Counted from the stretch's first letter, positions 49,605-59,538 are shown. The stretch is 64,000 nt of DNA from Opimibacter sp041746735 (GCA_041746735.1 JBGTGP010000010.1:1-64000); one strand, 5' to 3'. The notes: generated by a model from the letters alone, not told the origin. Numbers and translations are program-made.

Positions 49605-52600
49605 ATGCACATGTCCGCAACATCTTATTTTTTCAAAATCACATATCTTCTGATCCTCACGGTGATCTTCCTTTCATGTGGGAAGGGAAATGAACCGACT
49701 ACCGAAGGACCTGAACGGCCTTATCAACCCTGGATTTTTCGCTCAGTACTGGATGAACAACCCCGGATCATCACGCTGGCCCTGCATGATGATGTCTGGG
49801 CGGCGTATCATACCGACAGTTGCTCGCTCTACAAAGTCTGGAAAGGCCATGTCCATCTTCAGGGAGCTGTATATGACAACGGGCATGGACCACAACCCAT
49901 TACTATCGGTGATGGCTGGATCGTCAATCCATACAAACGCCCGTGGAGGGTCAGCAATCAGAATGAAGATGTCCTGCAAAACGTGCAATGGAATGGTCAT
50001 GCTGTGCGCAGCGGACGGGCTGTCCTGAAGTATACACTCCAATGCAGAGACGGAATAAACATCAGCGTGGAAGAGCATCCCGAGTTTTTGGAAAAGGATG
50101 GCCAGGCAGGTTTTGAGCGTACCTTCCGGATACTGGATATACCGGAAGGATATGAAGTCAGCATAGACCAGCAAGTATCTTCCGTAGCATTAGCCCGGCA
50201 GATCATCACCAATGGTACCTGGTCCGTTACGGAGGAAAAAAAGGAAGATCGCGACGGCAAACAAGTGATCACGTACAATGGCAGTTTGAATCTCTTGCCC
50301 AAAGAGGACACCCGCTTCAGCATTTATTTTATCAACACTCCTGTGGTGCAGAATGTCAATTCAACCGGACTTGCGGAAGGCGAATCATTACCCCTCGGTC
50401 AGCGACTCATTGCTAAAAATGATTGCAAAACCTGCCATAACGAAAAAGTACAAACAATCGGCCCCTCCTACCTCCAGATCGCAGAACGGTATCCCTGGAA
50501 TGAAGCATCTGTCATCACGCTGGCCAACAAGATCATTCAGGGTGGAAGTGGCATCTGGGGTTCGCAGGTGATGAGCCCGCATCCGGAATTGCCCCGGCAG
50601 GATGCTATCGAAATGGCCAGATACATCCTGCGACTTGATACAACAGATATCGGGCAGCGTGAGGGATCAGGCGGAACACCACTGGTCATGACCACACCGG
50701 TGCAGGAGGTGAAAAATCTGTTCCCGGGACTATTAGTAGAAGTGTGGACAAACCAAAAAGGACACAATAAGATACCTGTGATCCCTCCAGGAAAACGCGG
50801 TAATCAGGCTGGGATACTGATGGAATTTCAAGGTATTGATGCCACAGATTTTGGCGGATTGGATGAAGATTTTGTCCTGCATGCCCGTGGCTATGTATAT
50901 ATCGAAAAGGAAATAGAGACCGGTCTGCGCATCTGGAGTGATGATGGTTCACGCGTGACGCTGGATGGTCAGATCATACTGGATAATGATGGATTGCATG
51001 GTACAGAGATGAAACAGACCATGGTTCGGCTTTCGAAAGGATATCATCCGATATGGATAGAATACCTCCAGGGTAAGGGTGGGCGATATCTGTCATTCGA
51101 GTGGAAGCCGGAAGGCGCAGCGGATTGGACGGGTCTGCCATCCGATATCTTGCTGCATTCGGCGGATGACCATGACATTCTGAAAGGAAAAACTTTGTCC
51201 CTGGCAGTAGGAAAGGCCATCCCGGGAGACCGGTCGCCTGTCGTCAGTGTTCATCCTTCATATGATCTGTCACAGGCGAGACCTGATGATTTTTTCCCCA
51301 AAGTGGGCGGAATGGATTTTTTGTCAAACGGAACACTCGTGATCAGCACCTGGGACCCGGCCGGTGCGGTATATCTGCTGAGTCAGGTTTCTACAGGGGA
51401 TCCTTCTAAAATCAAAGTCAAACAAATCGCATCCGGACTGGCCGAGCCACTGGGCCTCAAGGTGCTGAACGACACCATTTATGTCTTACAAAAACAGGAG
51501 CTGACACGTCTGATCGATACCAATGGAGATCAGATCATCGATGAATACCAATGCGTAAATAATAACTGGCCTACTTCGGCTAATTTTCATGAATTCGCTT
51601 TTGGGCTGGCCGGCAAGGATGGTGATCTCTTTGCTACGCTGGCGATCGCGATACAGCCCGGAGGAGCTTCAGGATTAAACCAGAAATCAAGCAGAGGACA
51701 TGTTGTCCGGTTTGATCTTCCTTCCGGTGAGCTGTCCTATATGGCCAGTGGTCTGAGGACACCCAACGGAATTGGATTAGGCGTCGAAGATGAGATTTTT
51801 GTCGCAGACAATCAGGGCGACTGGTTGCCCAGCAGTAAGATTTTGCATGTGAGACAGGGTGATTTTTTTGGCTCACGTGCGGTGGATTTTAAAGGCACAG
51901 CAACCTTAATGGAGAAACCGCCATTGGTTTGGCTTCCACAGGATGAGATAGGCAATTCGCCTTCCACACCCTTGGAAATTAAAGATGGTCCTTATGTAGG
52001 TCAGATGATTCATGGTGAAGTGACACATGGGGGTATCAAACGAGTTTTTGTTGAAAAGATCAATGGAGAGTATCAAGGTGTAGTATTCCGGTTTATTCAG
52101 GGACTCGAAGCAGGGGTCAATCGAATGGTCTGGGGGCCCGATGGGGGATTGTATGTCGGAGGGATTGGTTCTACGGGCAACTGGCAGCAAACCGATAAAC
52201 TCTGGTATGGACTTCAGCGGCTGAAGTACAATCAGAAACCGACATTCGAAATGCTGGCCGTACGGGCCAAAAGTAATGGGGTGGAAATTGAGTTTACCGA
52301 ACCTCTTCGGGAGGGTGATGGCTGGAACACCGCAGACTGGGAGGTGCGACAGTGGAGGTATGTTCCGACCATTGAGTATGGCGGACCCAAAGTGGATCCC
52401 GTTGTACTCAAGGTGGTGGCGGCTTCGGTTTCCCCAGACCGAAAGAAAGTATCCCTCCAGCTTGCCGGTATGAAGGCGGGACATGTAGTGTACATTCATA
52501 TGAATGACAGGTACATCAGTGATGCCAGCCTGCCGCTGTGGTCTACGGAAGCCTGGTATACGATGAATCAACTTCCGGTCAATGATCCCGTCGTACTGTT

Positions 52601-53282
52601 ACCTCCTCCAGTTGTACTTCAAAATACATTGACCGAAAATGAAAAGTCTGCCGGTTGGAAGCTGCTCTTTGACGGAAGTACGACACAGGGGTGGCAAAAT
52701 TTCAGAAAAACGACCATCGGCAGTAGTTGGATCATAGAGGATGGCTCGCTGATGCTGGATGCCCGTCGTCATCCGGATGGTCACTGGCAAGTACCTGATG
52801 GTGGTGATATCGTCACCACTGACGTGTATGAAAACTTTGAATTCAACATCGAATGGAAGATATCCGCCTGTGGTAACAGTGGGATCATTTATAATGTCGT
52901 GGATTCTGCCGGATATGAATACGTATGGCAGACTGGCCCTGAAATGCAGATTCTGGATAATGCGTGTCATCCGGATACCCGATACGTCACGCATCGGGCA
53001 GGAGACCTGTACGATCTCATTGCGTGTAGCTATGTCACTGTACGACCGGCAGGAGAGTGGAACAAAGTCAGGATCATCAAAAACAAAGGCAAAGTTGAAC
53101 ATTGGCTTAACGGGGTACTGGTGGTTTCGTATGAAATGTACACGGACGAATGGCTACAGAAAATCAGTCAATCCAAATTTAAGGACATGCCCGGCTTTGG
53201 AAGAGCACGTCAAGGCAAGATTGCGTTGCAGGACCATGGGGACAGAGTCTGGTTCCGGAATATCAAGATCAGGATGCTCTAG
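49605..53282 (+). CDS. Very large lipoprotein: cytochrome c + PA14 + beta-propeller + DUF1080
   Basis: From the ATG at 49605 (1225 residues) a lipoprotein signal ends at Cys25 (VIFLSCG). Parts in order: a beta-rich N-terminal domain (30-255); a cytochrome c domain with CKTCH at 274-278 and likely Met ligand at 323 (QVMSPHPEL); a PA14-like domain (about 375-500, LRIWSDDGSRVTLDGQIILD); a glucose/sorbosone dehydrogenase-like beta-propeller (about 560-880); a short beta domain; and a C-terminal DUF1080/3-keto-disaccharide hydrolase domain (about 1015-1225, WKLLFDGSTTQGWQNF). It likely oxidises or cleaves a sugar polymer at the cell surface. A two-component system follows. Confidence 0.85.
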   Translation: MHMSATSYFFKITYLLILTVIFLSCGKGNEPTTEGPERPYQPWIFRSVLDEQPRIITLALHDDVWAAYHTDSCSLYKVWKGHVHLQGAVYDNGHGPQPITIGDGWIVNPYKRPWRVSNQNEDVLQNVQWNGHAVRSGRAVLKYTLQCRDGINISVEEHPEFLEKDGQAGFERTFRILDIPEGYEVSIDQQVSSVALARQIITNGTWSVTEEKKEDRDGKQVITYNGSLNLLPKEDTRFSIYFINTPVVQNVNSTGLAEGESLPLGQRLIAKNDCKTCHNEKVQTIGPSYLQIAERYPWNEASVITLANKIIQGGSGIWGSQVMSPHPELPRQDAIEMARYILRLDTTDIGQREGSGGTPLVMTTPVQEVKNLFPGLLVEVWTNQKGHNKIPVIPPGKRGNQAGILMEFQGIDATDFGGLDEDFVLHARGYVYIEKEIETGLRIWSDDGSRVTLDGQIILDNDGLHGTEMKQTMVRLSKGYHPIWIEYLQGKGGRYLSFEWKPEGAADWTGLPSDILLHSADDHDILKGKTLSLAVGKAIPGDRSPVVSVHPSYDLSQARPDDFFPKVGGMDFLSNGTLVISTWDPAGAVYLLSQVSTGDPSKIKVKQIASGLAEPLGLKVLNDTIYVLQKQELTRLIDTNGDQIIDEYQCVNNNWPTSANFHEFAFGLAGKDGDLFATLAIAIQPGGASGLNQKSSRGHVVRFDLPSGELSYMASGLRTPNGIGLGVEDEIFVADNQGDWLPSSKILHVRQGDFFGSRAVDFKGTATLMEKPPLVWLPQDEIGNSPSTPLEIKDGPYVGQMIHGEVTHGGIKRVFVEKINGEYQGVVFRFIQGLEAGVNRMVWGPDGGLYVGGIGSTGNWQQTDKLWYGLQRLKYNQKPTFEMLAVRAKSNGVEIEFTEPLREGDGWNTADWEVRQWRYVPTIEYGGPKVDPVVLKVVAASVSPDRKKVSLQLAGMKAGHVVYIHMNDRYISDASLPLWSTEAWYTMNQLPVNDPVVLLPPPVVLQNTLTENEKSAGWKLLFDGSTTQGWQNFRKTTIGSSWIIEDGSLMLDARRHPDGHWQVPDGGDIVTTDVYENFEFNIEWKISACGNSGIIYNVVDSAGYEYVWQTGPEMQILDNACHPDTRYVTHRAGDLYDLIACSYVTVRPAGEWNKVRIIKNKGKVEHWLNGVLVVSYEMYTDEWLQKISQSKFKDMPGFGRARQGKIALQDHGDRVWFRNIKIRML

Positions 53283-53340
53283 CAAAGCAGTCGTCTCGGT
53301 TAATCCTTCGTTAAAATGCATGATGTACGGATCATGCCCG

Positions 53341-53348
53341 TATTTTTG
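53341..53348 (+). promoter_or_regulatory. -7 box TATTTTTG upstream of the histidine kinase
   Basis: Exact TAnnTTTG match, 11 bp before the ATG at 53360, inside the 77-bp gap after the large lipoprotein gene. It suggests the kinase can be transcribed on its own. Confidence 0.45.
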
Positions 53349-53359
53349 TTTCCTGCTGT

Positions 53360-54889
53360 ATGAGTAAACGTGCGATCTGGCTGATCATCATCCTGATGAC
53401 CATCGGACTCCTGGGATCAAGCCTGATCCAGGTGTACTGGTTCAATTGGTCTATGAATCAACAGGAAACCCGATTTGATACCCATGTGATTGAAGCTCTC
53501 AACAAAGTGGAAGAACGGCTGACCTCCATTGAGACCAAAGCACCTTTAGATGTCCTCAATACCCTCAATCGGGCTCCGTCTTTCATGATCCAGCAGGAGA
53601 TCGCAGCCTTTGTGGAAGAGTCAGGTATGCTCGGCAAGGAATTGCAGCAAAGTCTCGAGCAACTCAATGATAGCTTATTTCAGTCGGATAAGCTGATGTT
53701 ATTATTGGATTCAATGGATCATTGGCGGAGGCAGAGTGCATATTGGGAGATTTTGGATGAACAGCGCAGGTACAATCCCCCGGATATTGCTGAACGTATC
53801 GATCCACAACAATTGACCCAGTTTATCAAGGAAGAATTACAGAGCAGGGGTATTGATCTGCCATACCAATATGGCGTGATTCAGGTGGTCGATTCAACAT
53901 TTGTCATCATCAATGGCAATTATGTGGTTGGCAGTATGGATGATTCTTCAGCCAGTCATGTCGACAATCCACAGTCCAGGAGTTTGTTCAACTCCAAATA
54001 CCAGGTGGCCTTATTCCGCAGTGACCTCAAATCTTCACCAGGCTGGCTGAATCTTCATTTTCCCAGTAAGACCAGTTGGCTCTGGTATTCGTTGCTGCCG
54101 ACGATGCTGGCGGCCGTTCTGTTTACCTTTTTGATTCTCTTTTGCTTCAGTTATACGATCCATGTGATTCTGCGTCAAAAGAAGGTGTCGGAGATGAAGA
54201 CGGATTTCATCAACAACATGACGCACGAGTTTAAGACCCCCATCGCCACGATTTCACTTGCGGCGGATTCGATCGCGAGTCCCAAAGTCATTCATGACGA
54301 AAGTAAAATCAATCGCTTCATTGGCATCATTCGCCAGGAAAACAAGCGGATGTTGCAGCAAGTAGAGCGGGTGTTGCAGATGGCTCAGATCGATAAGCGG
54401 GATTTTCAGCTCCGTGTGACGGACGTGGATATCCATGAAGTCATTCGCCAGGCGGTAGAGCATTTGAGTCTCCAGGTACAACAGCGACAGGGCCGGATTG
54501 ACATGCAACTTGATGCTGAACCCGGGATGATCCAAGGTGACCAAACGCATCTATCCAATGTGATCCACAATCTGCTGGACAATGCCAACAAATATTCAGA
54601 AGGTACGCCTGTGATAAAGATCAGTACCTTTAGCCGCGGTGAGGGTTTGGAAATCACGGTCGAGGATAAAGGGATCGGGATGACCAAAGAAGATCAAAAG
54701 CATATCTTTGATAAGTTCTACCGGGTTCATACCGGAAACCGGCACGATGTTAAGGGATTTGGGCTGGGATTGAGCTATGTCAAGGCGATTGCGACGGCAC
54801 ACCAGGGAAGGATTGAGGTTAAAAGTGAATTGGGTAAAGGCAGTCGGTTTACACTTCACCTTCCGGATAGACTCAAAAACACGAAATAA
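53360..54889 (+). CDS. Two-transmembrane sensor histidine kinase
   Basis: The 509-residue kinase has TM1 (AIWLIIILMTIGLLGSSLI), a sensor region of about 200 residues outside the cytoplasm with no known domain, TM2 (SLLPTMLAAVLFTFLILFCF), then HisKA with the phosphoacceptor in NNMTHEFKTPIATIS, and HATPase with NLLDNANKYSEG, EDKGIGMTKEDQ and GFGLGLSYV. No HAMP or PAS domain is evident. It forms a pair with the response regulator 48 bp downstream. Confidence 0.93.
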   Translation: MSKRAIWLIIILMTIGLLGSSLIQVYWFNWSMNQQETRFDTHVIEALNKVEERLTSIETKAPLDVLNTLNRAPSFMIQQEIAAFVEESGMLGKELQQSLEQLNDSLFQSDKLMLLLDSMDHWRRQSAYWEILDEQRRYNPPDIAERIDPQQLTQFIKEELQSRGIDLPYQYGVIQVVDSTFVIINGNYVVGSMDDSSASHVDNPQSRSLFNSKYQVALFRSDLKSSPGWLNLHFPSKTSWLWYSLLPTMLAAVLFTFLILFCFSYTIHVILRQKKVSEMKTDFINNMTHEFKTPIATISLAADSIASPKVIHDESKINRFIGIIRQENKRMLQQVERVLQMAQIDKRDFQLRVTDVDIHEVIRQAVEHLSLQVQQRQGRIDMQLDAEPGMIQGDQTHLSNVIHNLLDNANKYSEGTPVIKISTFSRGEGLEITVEDKGIGMTKEDQKHIFDKFYRVHTGNRHDVKGFGLGLSYVKAIATAHQGRIEVKSELGKGSRFTLHLPDRLKNTK

Positions 54890-54921
54890 TATTGCAGGAT
54901 ACCCGTTGGGCATGAATTTGA

Positions 54922-54929
54922 TAATTTTG
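54922..54929 (+). promoter_or_regulatory. -7 box TAATTTTG upstream of the response regulator
   Basis: Exact TAnnTTTG match, 8 bp before the ATG at 54938; predicts a near-leaderless internal transcript. Confidence 0.4.
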
Positions 54930-54937
54930 TTTTACGT

Positions 54938-55657
54938 ATGTCAGCAAGTAAAATACTTTTAGTGGAGGATGATCAGAACTTTGGCGATGTGCTGAAGTCG
55001 TATCTGGAGATGCATGATTATGAAGTCACTCTGGCATCGGATGGTGTCATAGGATTGGAGAGTTACAAGAAGGGCAGCTTCGATCTTTGCATTTTTGACG
55101 TGATGATGCCGAGGAAGGACGGATTTACGTTAGCCAGAGAAATCCGGGAAAAGGACAAGGAGATGCCTATCATTTTTCTGACGGCCAAAAACCTGAAAGA
55201 AGACGTATTGGAAGGCTTCAAGATCGGCGCCGATGATTATCTGTCCAAACCCTTTAATTCCGAAGAATTGTTGCTGCGCATTCAGGCCATACTCCGCCGC
55301 GTTCAGAAAGGGGTAGAGAAGGAGGATGAAATCAAGGAATACGATATCGGTCAGTATCATTTCAACTATCCGCTTCGGGTCCTCACCTGGCAGGGCGGTA
55401 GTGGTAACGAAAAAGAAAAATTATCCCCGAAAGAGGCCCATCTGCTCAAGATGTTTTGTCAGCACAAAAATGATGTACTGACGCGGGCAGAAGCGTTAGC
55501 GAAAATTTGGGGAGAAGACAACTATTTCACCGCTCGTTCCATGGACGTCTTTGTGACCAAATTGCGCAAATATCTGAGCAAGGATCAGAATCTGCAGATT
55601 CTCAATATCCATGGCAATGGATTTCGCCTGATTGAAAAAGATAAAGTGGATTATTAA
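54938..55657 (+). CDS. OmpR-family response regulator
   Basis: The 239-residue regulator has a receiver domain with acidic pocket (LLVEDDQNFG), phosphoacceptor Asp in DLCIFDVMMPRKDG and the Thr/Lys switch residues (FLTAK, DDYLSKPF). The C-terminal winged helix (LSPKEAHLLKMFCQHKNDVLTRAEALAKIWGEDNY..VFVTKLRKYL) is of the OmpR/PhoB type, similar to RprY of Bacteroides. The kinase immediately upstream is the presumed partner. Targets may include the neighbouring large lipoprotein, by location only. It converges with a TPR gene, 4 bp apart. Confidence 0.93.
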   Translation: MSASKILLVEDDQNFGDVLKSYLEMHDYEVTLASDGVIGLESYKKGSFDLCIFDVMMPRKDGFTLAREIREKDKEMPIIFLTAKNLKEDVLEGFKIGADDYLSKPFNSEELLLRIQAILRRVQKGVEKEDEIKEYDIGQYHFNYPLRVLTWQGGSGNEKEKLSPKEAHLLKMFCQHKNDVLTRAEALAKIWGEDNYFTARSMDVFVTKLRKYLSKDQNLQILNIHGNGFRLIEKDKVDY

Positions 55658-55661
55658 ACGA

Positions 55662-57491
55662 TCACTGCATGTGATCATCCACGGGCTCAAAATCACCCCG
55701 TAAGGTTCGGAATCGTTTACGCGCCTCTATGGCAAAGGTACTGTCAGTGTATTCCATAAACAGTTTTTCATAGCTGGCTTTGGCTTTTTCCGGATCATTC
55801 AGTTGAGCTTCGTACAACTGCGCCAAATGATAGAGTGCATTGTCCGCTCTGATCTCCTTCGGAAAAGAATCAATAATTTCCTGATAGAGCGATTCTGCTG
55901 TAGTATACTCTCGTTTCTTTTCGTAGAGTCTGGCTTTGAGATAGAGCATGTCATCCTTTAGTCCATGATCGGAATACAGATTGCCCAGTAGGGTGAGTTT
56001 ACCGATCGCTTCGTCCAGTTTGTTTTGAAAAATCAGCAATTCCGCTTTGGCAAATTCGGTCATGACATGTGAGCTGGTATCCAGTCCGAGATTATCCATG
56101 ATGAAAATGCTCAGATCCAGTGCGTCATTGGCAATGAGTTTAGAGGTGGACGTTTTGAGAATATCAAACTGGGTCTGAGCCCATTCAAAATCACCGTTGT
56201 AGTATGATAACTTGGCATTTCTGAACCGGGCATCCTGACCGATCAGGTCTTCTACAAATGCTTTGTCCACCTGAGAATAAAGCAGTGTCGCTTCCCAAAC
56301 TTCACCGGACATAAGGTAATAGTCGCCCAGGTCCAGTTTGGCATTGGCCTGGATATATGGATTGATGCCAGCCATGTGAACAATCTCTTCCAGCAGCGCA
56401 ATAGCCTTATCCAGATCATTGATATAGAGGGCTTGCAGCATAGCCAGCTCGGAGACGATCAGCGCTGTTCCGGGATGAATGCCATGTTGGGCCAGGAAGG
56501 ACTCGTATTCGGACTCCAGCGAACGCAGTTGTTCGGGTGTATAGCTATAGTGGTCTGTGATCTGACGACGCTTGGTGGCCAGGCTGGCGCGCTTGGCTTC
56601 CAGATAATAAGGTGTGCCGACACCCTGATTTGATAAGATGTATTCAAATCCATCGATGGCGGTAGGATAATCCCGGTCATTGGCTGCGATCTGGGCCAGG
56701 CGATACACCCGCAATCCGTTTTCGCCCAATCGTTTGTCCAATGCTTTAGCCTGTCGCATGGCTTTACTATAATCCTTCTGTTGGATGAAGGTCCAGGCCA
56801 GCATTTCCGGGAGAAAATCCGTATCCGGAAAATCCTGCATGAAAATGTAGAGCTGTGAAAGGAGTTCAGGAAAGTCTTCCGTTTTCAGCGAGCGTTGAAG
56901 TAGATTTTGGATGTTCTGGATCCGGTCCGGATTGGAGAGCAGGGAATAGAGATATTGTTCGATCATATTGGGAGTATCCCCATTGCGCTTATAGAGGTCG
57001 GCCAGTTGGTAGGAAAAGATGCCTTTTTTCCCCATGACCTCCTCCCCTTTGATATATGTGGATATCGCTTCATCATATTTGGCCTGACTGAGAAACGCAT
57101 TGCCGAGCCGGGTTATGACGTCTATTCGGGGAGGTAGTTGCTCAATGGCTGTCCGGTAGGAAGTTTGCGCATCGTCATAGTGTCCTATCCGCTCCTGTAC
57201 ATTACCGAGCGTGACCAGCATACTAAAGTCTTCCGGCTGGAGTTTCATTTGTTCCTTGATCTCGCGCTCCGCTTGTTCGTATAGCCGTTGCGCCAGCAGG
57301 CATTCGACATACTTATTGAAATAGATGTAGTTATTGGTTTTTTTTGCGATGTCATGGAGTTTGAGATAAAGATCACCAGCTTTTTGGTATTCACCTTCCA
57401 GATAATACTGATCCGCCAGTTTTGAATTCTGAGCATATAGACCTATATGAAACCAGGTCATCAGGGAGAGGAAAAGTATATAAGTCTTCAT
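55662..57491 (-). CDS. Periplasmic/secreted TPR protein, 609 aa
   Basis: An N-terminal signal peptide (MKTYILFLSLMTWFHIGLYAQ) is followed by many tetratricopeptide repeats, e.g. KLADQYYLEGEYQKAGDLY, MLVTLGNVQERIGHYDDAQTSYR, RLGNAFLSQAKYDEAISTY, and near the C-terminus DNALYHLAQLYEAQLNDPEKAKASYEKLF. No enzymatic motif. Such proteins act as scaffolds in envelope or gliding/secretion complexes. A single-gene unit by layout, convergent with the response regulator. Confidence 0.9.
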   Translation of the reverse strand: MKTYILFLSLMTWFHIGLYAQNSKLADQYYLEGEYQKAGDLYLKLHDIAKKTNNYIYFNKYVECLLAQRLYEQAEREIKEQMKLQPEDFSMLVTLGNVQERIGHYDDAQTSYRTAIEQLPPRIDVITRLGNAFLSQAKYDEAISTYIKGEEVMGKKGIFSYQLADLYKRNGDTPNMIEQYLYSLLSNPDRIQNIQNLLQRSLKTEDFPELLSQLYIFMQDFPDTDFLPEMLAWTFIQQKDYSKAMRQAKALDKRLGENGLRVYRLAQIAANDRDYPTAIDGFEYILSNQGVGTPYYLEAKRASLATKRRQITDHYSYTPEQLRSLESEYESFLAQHGIHPGTALIVSELAMLQALYINDLDKAIALLEEIVHMAGINPYIQANAKLDLGDYYLMSGEVWEATLLYSQVDKAFVEDLIGQDARFRNAKLSYYNGDFEWAQTQFDILKTSTSKLIANDALDLSIFIMDNLGLDTSSHVMTEFAKAELLIFQNKLDEAIGKLTLLGNLYSDHGLKDDMLYLKARLYEKKREYTTAESLYQEIIDSFPKEIRADNALYHLAQLYEAQLNDPEKAKASYEKLFMEYTDSTFAIEARKRFRTLRGDFEPVDDHMQ

Positions 57492-57605
57492 GCTGTCAAC
57501 AAATAAATCCGTGCTTTAAAACGTAGGGAGTCCGTGTAAAGTTGCTCAGCGTATGTGCACGTTGACGTAATTACAAAGATGTGGTTCAAGGTAGGGTTTG
57601 AAATG

Positions 57606-57637
57606 AAAAAGGTTGACAGTGTTCGGTCAACCTTTTT
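57606..57637 (-). terminator. Terminator of the haloperoxidase gene
   Basis: AAAAAGGTTGAC and GTCAACCTTTTT form a perfect 12-bp stem around an 8-base loop, 20 bp after the haloperoxidase stop on the minus strand. The A/T flanks make it usable on both strands. Confidence 0.8.
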
Positions 57638-57656
57638 TATTTCCGCTAGCCAGAGA

Positions 57657-59033
57657 TTAAAGCTGGAGATCGAGATCGAGCGCCTTCACCGCGATCAGGT
57701 TGCCGAGGCGTAGTCCCTCACTACAATCCATTCGGATGTGGACACCCAACGGAATACGGCTGTAGGCATTTTCATCCGCCATTTGTTTCCAGGACGTGAA
57801 TGTCCGGGGAAAGCCGTTGAATTCCGTTCTGCCGAAATGGCAATGATCGGTAAACGTATATTGTGCGCCAAAAAAGTGTTCAAAGATCCGCCAGCTTACA
57901 CCGGCAAAGGTGCTGTGTCCTGAAGGATAGCCGGGGAAGTCAGGGGTAAGACCCGGCACACCAATGGCCTCGCCCAGGATGGGTTGGAAATTGGGATCGA
58001 TATACTGACGTATGTAGTGGATCGGCCGTTCTGTGTTGTAGGTGTATTTTGACTTCCAAGCCCCTACGGCAGCATCATTGATGGCAATACCCAGTCGGCA
58101 ATAGAGGTGGAGGGTTTCTTGCAGGTTGAGCCGCTCAAGTTTTATAATTTGATTGGCGATGGCGAAAATCCTGGCAGGTGGGCTGAAAGTGAGTTCGGTG
58201 ATATCGTCACTCCAAAACTCGGCCACCCAACGGTTGGTTTCCGTCATTTGGCTCGTCATCTGGGCGACTTCGAAATTGTCCTGATAATAATGGCTGGAAG
58301 GATCTGTACTGTATTCGTAAGCAGGAGGAAGGGCCGTGAGGTCGGACGGGTTGGCTGCAAAAGCCCGGACACTCCCCCAGTAAGGAAACATGGCGGTGCC
58401 AAATCCAGGTGAAGTAGGAGACCATAAGCCTTGACCTGCTGGTGGGAAATAATCAGTAGGGCGGGCAACACGGGAATGAGTAGCTCCTTCACGGTCCGTT
58501 TCTGCGTATTCAATGATGGCATTGGCCACATGATGCCCCCATTCGATCGAGGTATTGACAATGCCCTGAGGAACATCACGGCTCAGATGATCCAGTTGTT
58601 GGGCTTCAAGTCTTTCGATATCGTGATGGTCACCGGGAGTGGCATTGAAAAGGAAAAATTTAAATGTTCTGGCGTAATAGGCATTCAGCGCGATGCCCCA
58701 ATGGATCTGCGAGGGTTGATACTTCAACTGAATCTGCGGAAAACCCTGAATAGCGGAATGGAGAGATGCAAACCCTTCCATTCCCGGAATCGAGGTTTCA
58801 TACCCTCCCATGTGGATATAGGCGAGCGCGCGACAGGTAGGGGCGGGCCGGAAACCAGGGAGATCCTTTTCGATGCTGAGGTAGAGTTCAGACCATTGCC
58901 AGGTGATATCATTGGACTGAAGTCGGGCAATTGGTGCAGTCGGGAGGAGTTCGATCGGGTCTTCGGGTTGAAGACAGGAGACAAAACCCAATAAAAGGAG
59001 GGCAAAGGGCCATTGTCTGAGGTGAAACTTCAT
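57657..59033 (-). CDS. Vanadium-dependent haloperoxidase-like lipoprotein (PAP2 superfamily)
   Basis: From the ATG at 59033 (458 residues) a lipoprotein signal ends in LLGFVSC. Vanadate-binding motifs are present: K.......RP in KSKYTYNTERP, PSGHS in FPGYPSGHSTFAG, and SRIPLGVHIRMDCSEG with the conserved Arg and His. These match the apo-phosphatase/haloperoxidase fold. The enzyme may oxidise halides with peroxide or act as a phosphatase; sequence alone cannot decide. The frame open to 59102 lacks support. A TAACTTTG box is 26 bp upstream (59060-59067). Confidence 0.88.
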   Translation of the reverse strand: MKFHLRQWPFALLLLGFVSCLQPEDPIELLPTAPIARLQSNDITWQWSELYLSIEKDLPGFRPAPTCRALAYIHMGGYETSIPGMEGFASLHSAIQGFPQIQLKYQPSQIHWGIALNAYYARTFKFFLFNATPGDHHDIERLEAQQLDHLSRDVPQGIVNTSIEWGHHVANAIIEYAETDREGATHSRVARPTDYFPPAGQGLWSPTSPGFGTAMFPYWGSVRAFAANPSDLTALPPAYEYSTDPSSHYYQDNFEVAQMTSQMTETNRWVAEFWSDDITELTFSPPARIFAIANQIIKLERLNLQETLHLYCRLGIAINDAAVGAWKSKYTYNTERPIHYIRQYIDPNFQPILGEAIGVPGLTPDFPGYPSGHSTFAGVSWRIFEHFFGAQYTFTDHCHFGRTEFNGFPRTFTSWKQMADENAYSRIPLGVHIRMDCSEGLRLGNLIAVKALDLDLQL

Positions 59034-59538
59034 GGGAGTCGCAGATTTGAAAGAAAGCACAAAGTTAACTTTTTGAGATACGATGACCAACCCGTAAAAC
59101 ATAATTATTTTTTTGTAATATGATAGAAATTAGTAATCTATAATTTGCTATAAATGTGGTAAATATAATAAAAATAATAAAACATCTTGCATGCCTTTCA
59201 ATTTTTTATACGGGGAAGAAGCAATTAAGGTGGGTGGAGTCTGTATAGGTAACAGGGTGGAAAAAAGGCAGTTAAGGACAATTGGTTGTAACCAGCGTAA
59301 AATGTAAATTTGAAATATACGTTAGGTTGATAGTATTTTATAATATGTAAATTGCACATAAACAATTAATTGTTTAAATTTTAACGCTATTTCCCTCCTT
59401 TCATTTCCCTCCTTTCAGGATTATTTCAAGTCCATCCCTCCTTCCCATCCTCTACCCCATCCATCATACCTCTCGCACTACACCCCTCCCCTTTGACAGA
59501 CTTAGGGTATTTTTGTACCCTAACACATCAGACCTGCC
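59034..59538. other. Long AT-rich intergenic region before paaC
   Basis: This 505-bp gap separates the divergent haloperoxidase and paaC genes. It holds the haloperoxidase -7 box TAACTTTG (59060-59067, minus), a very AT-rich block (about 59095-59395) unlike the rest of the window, a CCCTCCTTTCA short repeat (59393-59418) and a palindrome at 59502-59523. I see no gene in it and no remnant of paaA, paaB or paaE. Confidence 0.6.
59502..59523 (+). promoter_or_regulatory. Perfect palindrome around the paaC -7 box, likely operator
   Basis: TTAGGGTA and TACCCTAA are perfect 8-bp inverted arms with a 6-base spacer (TTTTTG). The left arm and spacer together contain TATTTTTG (59508-59515), an exact TAnnTTTG -7 box, 23 bp before the paaC ATG. 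A dimeric repressor bound here would block the promoter. PaaR/PaaX-type regulators control paa genes in other bacteria, but none is in the window. Confidence 0.5.
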
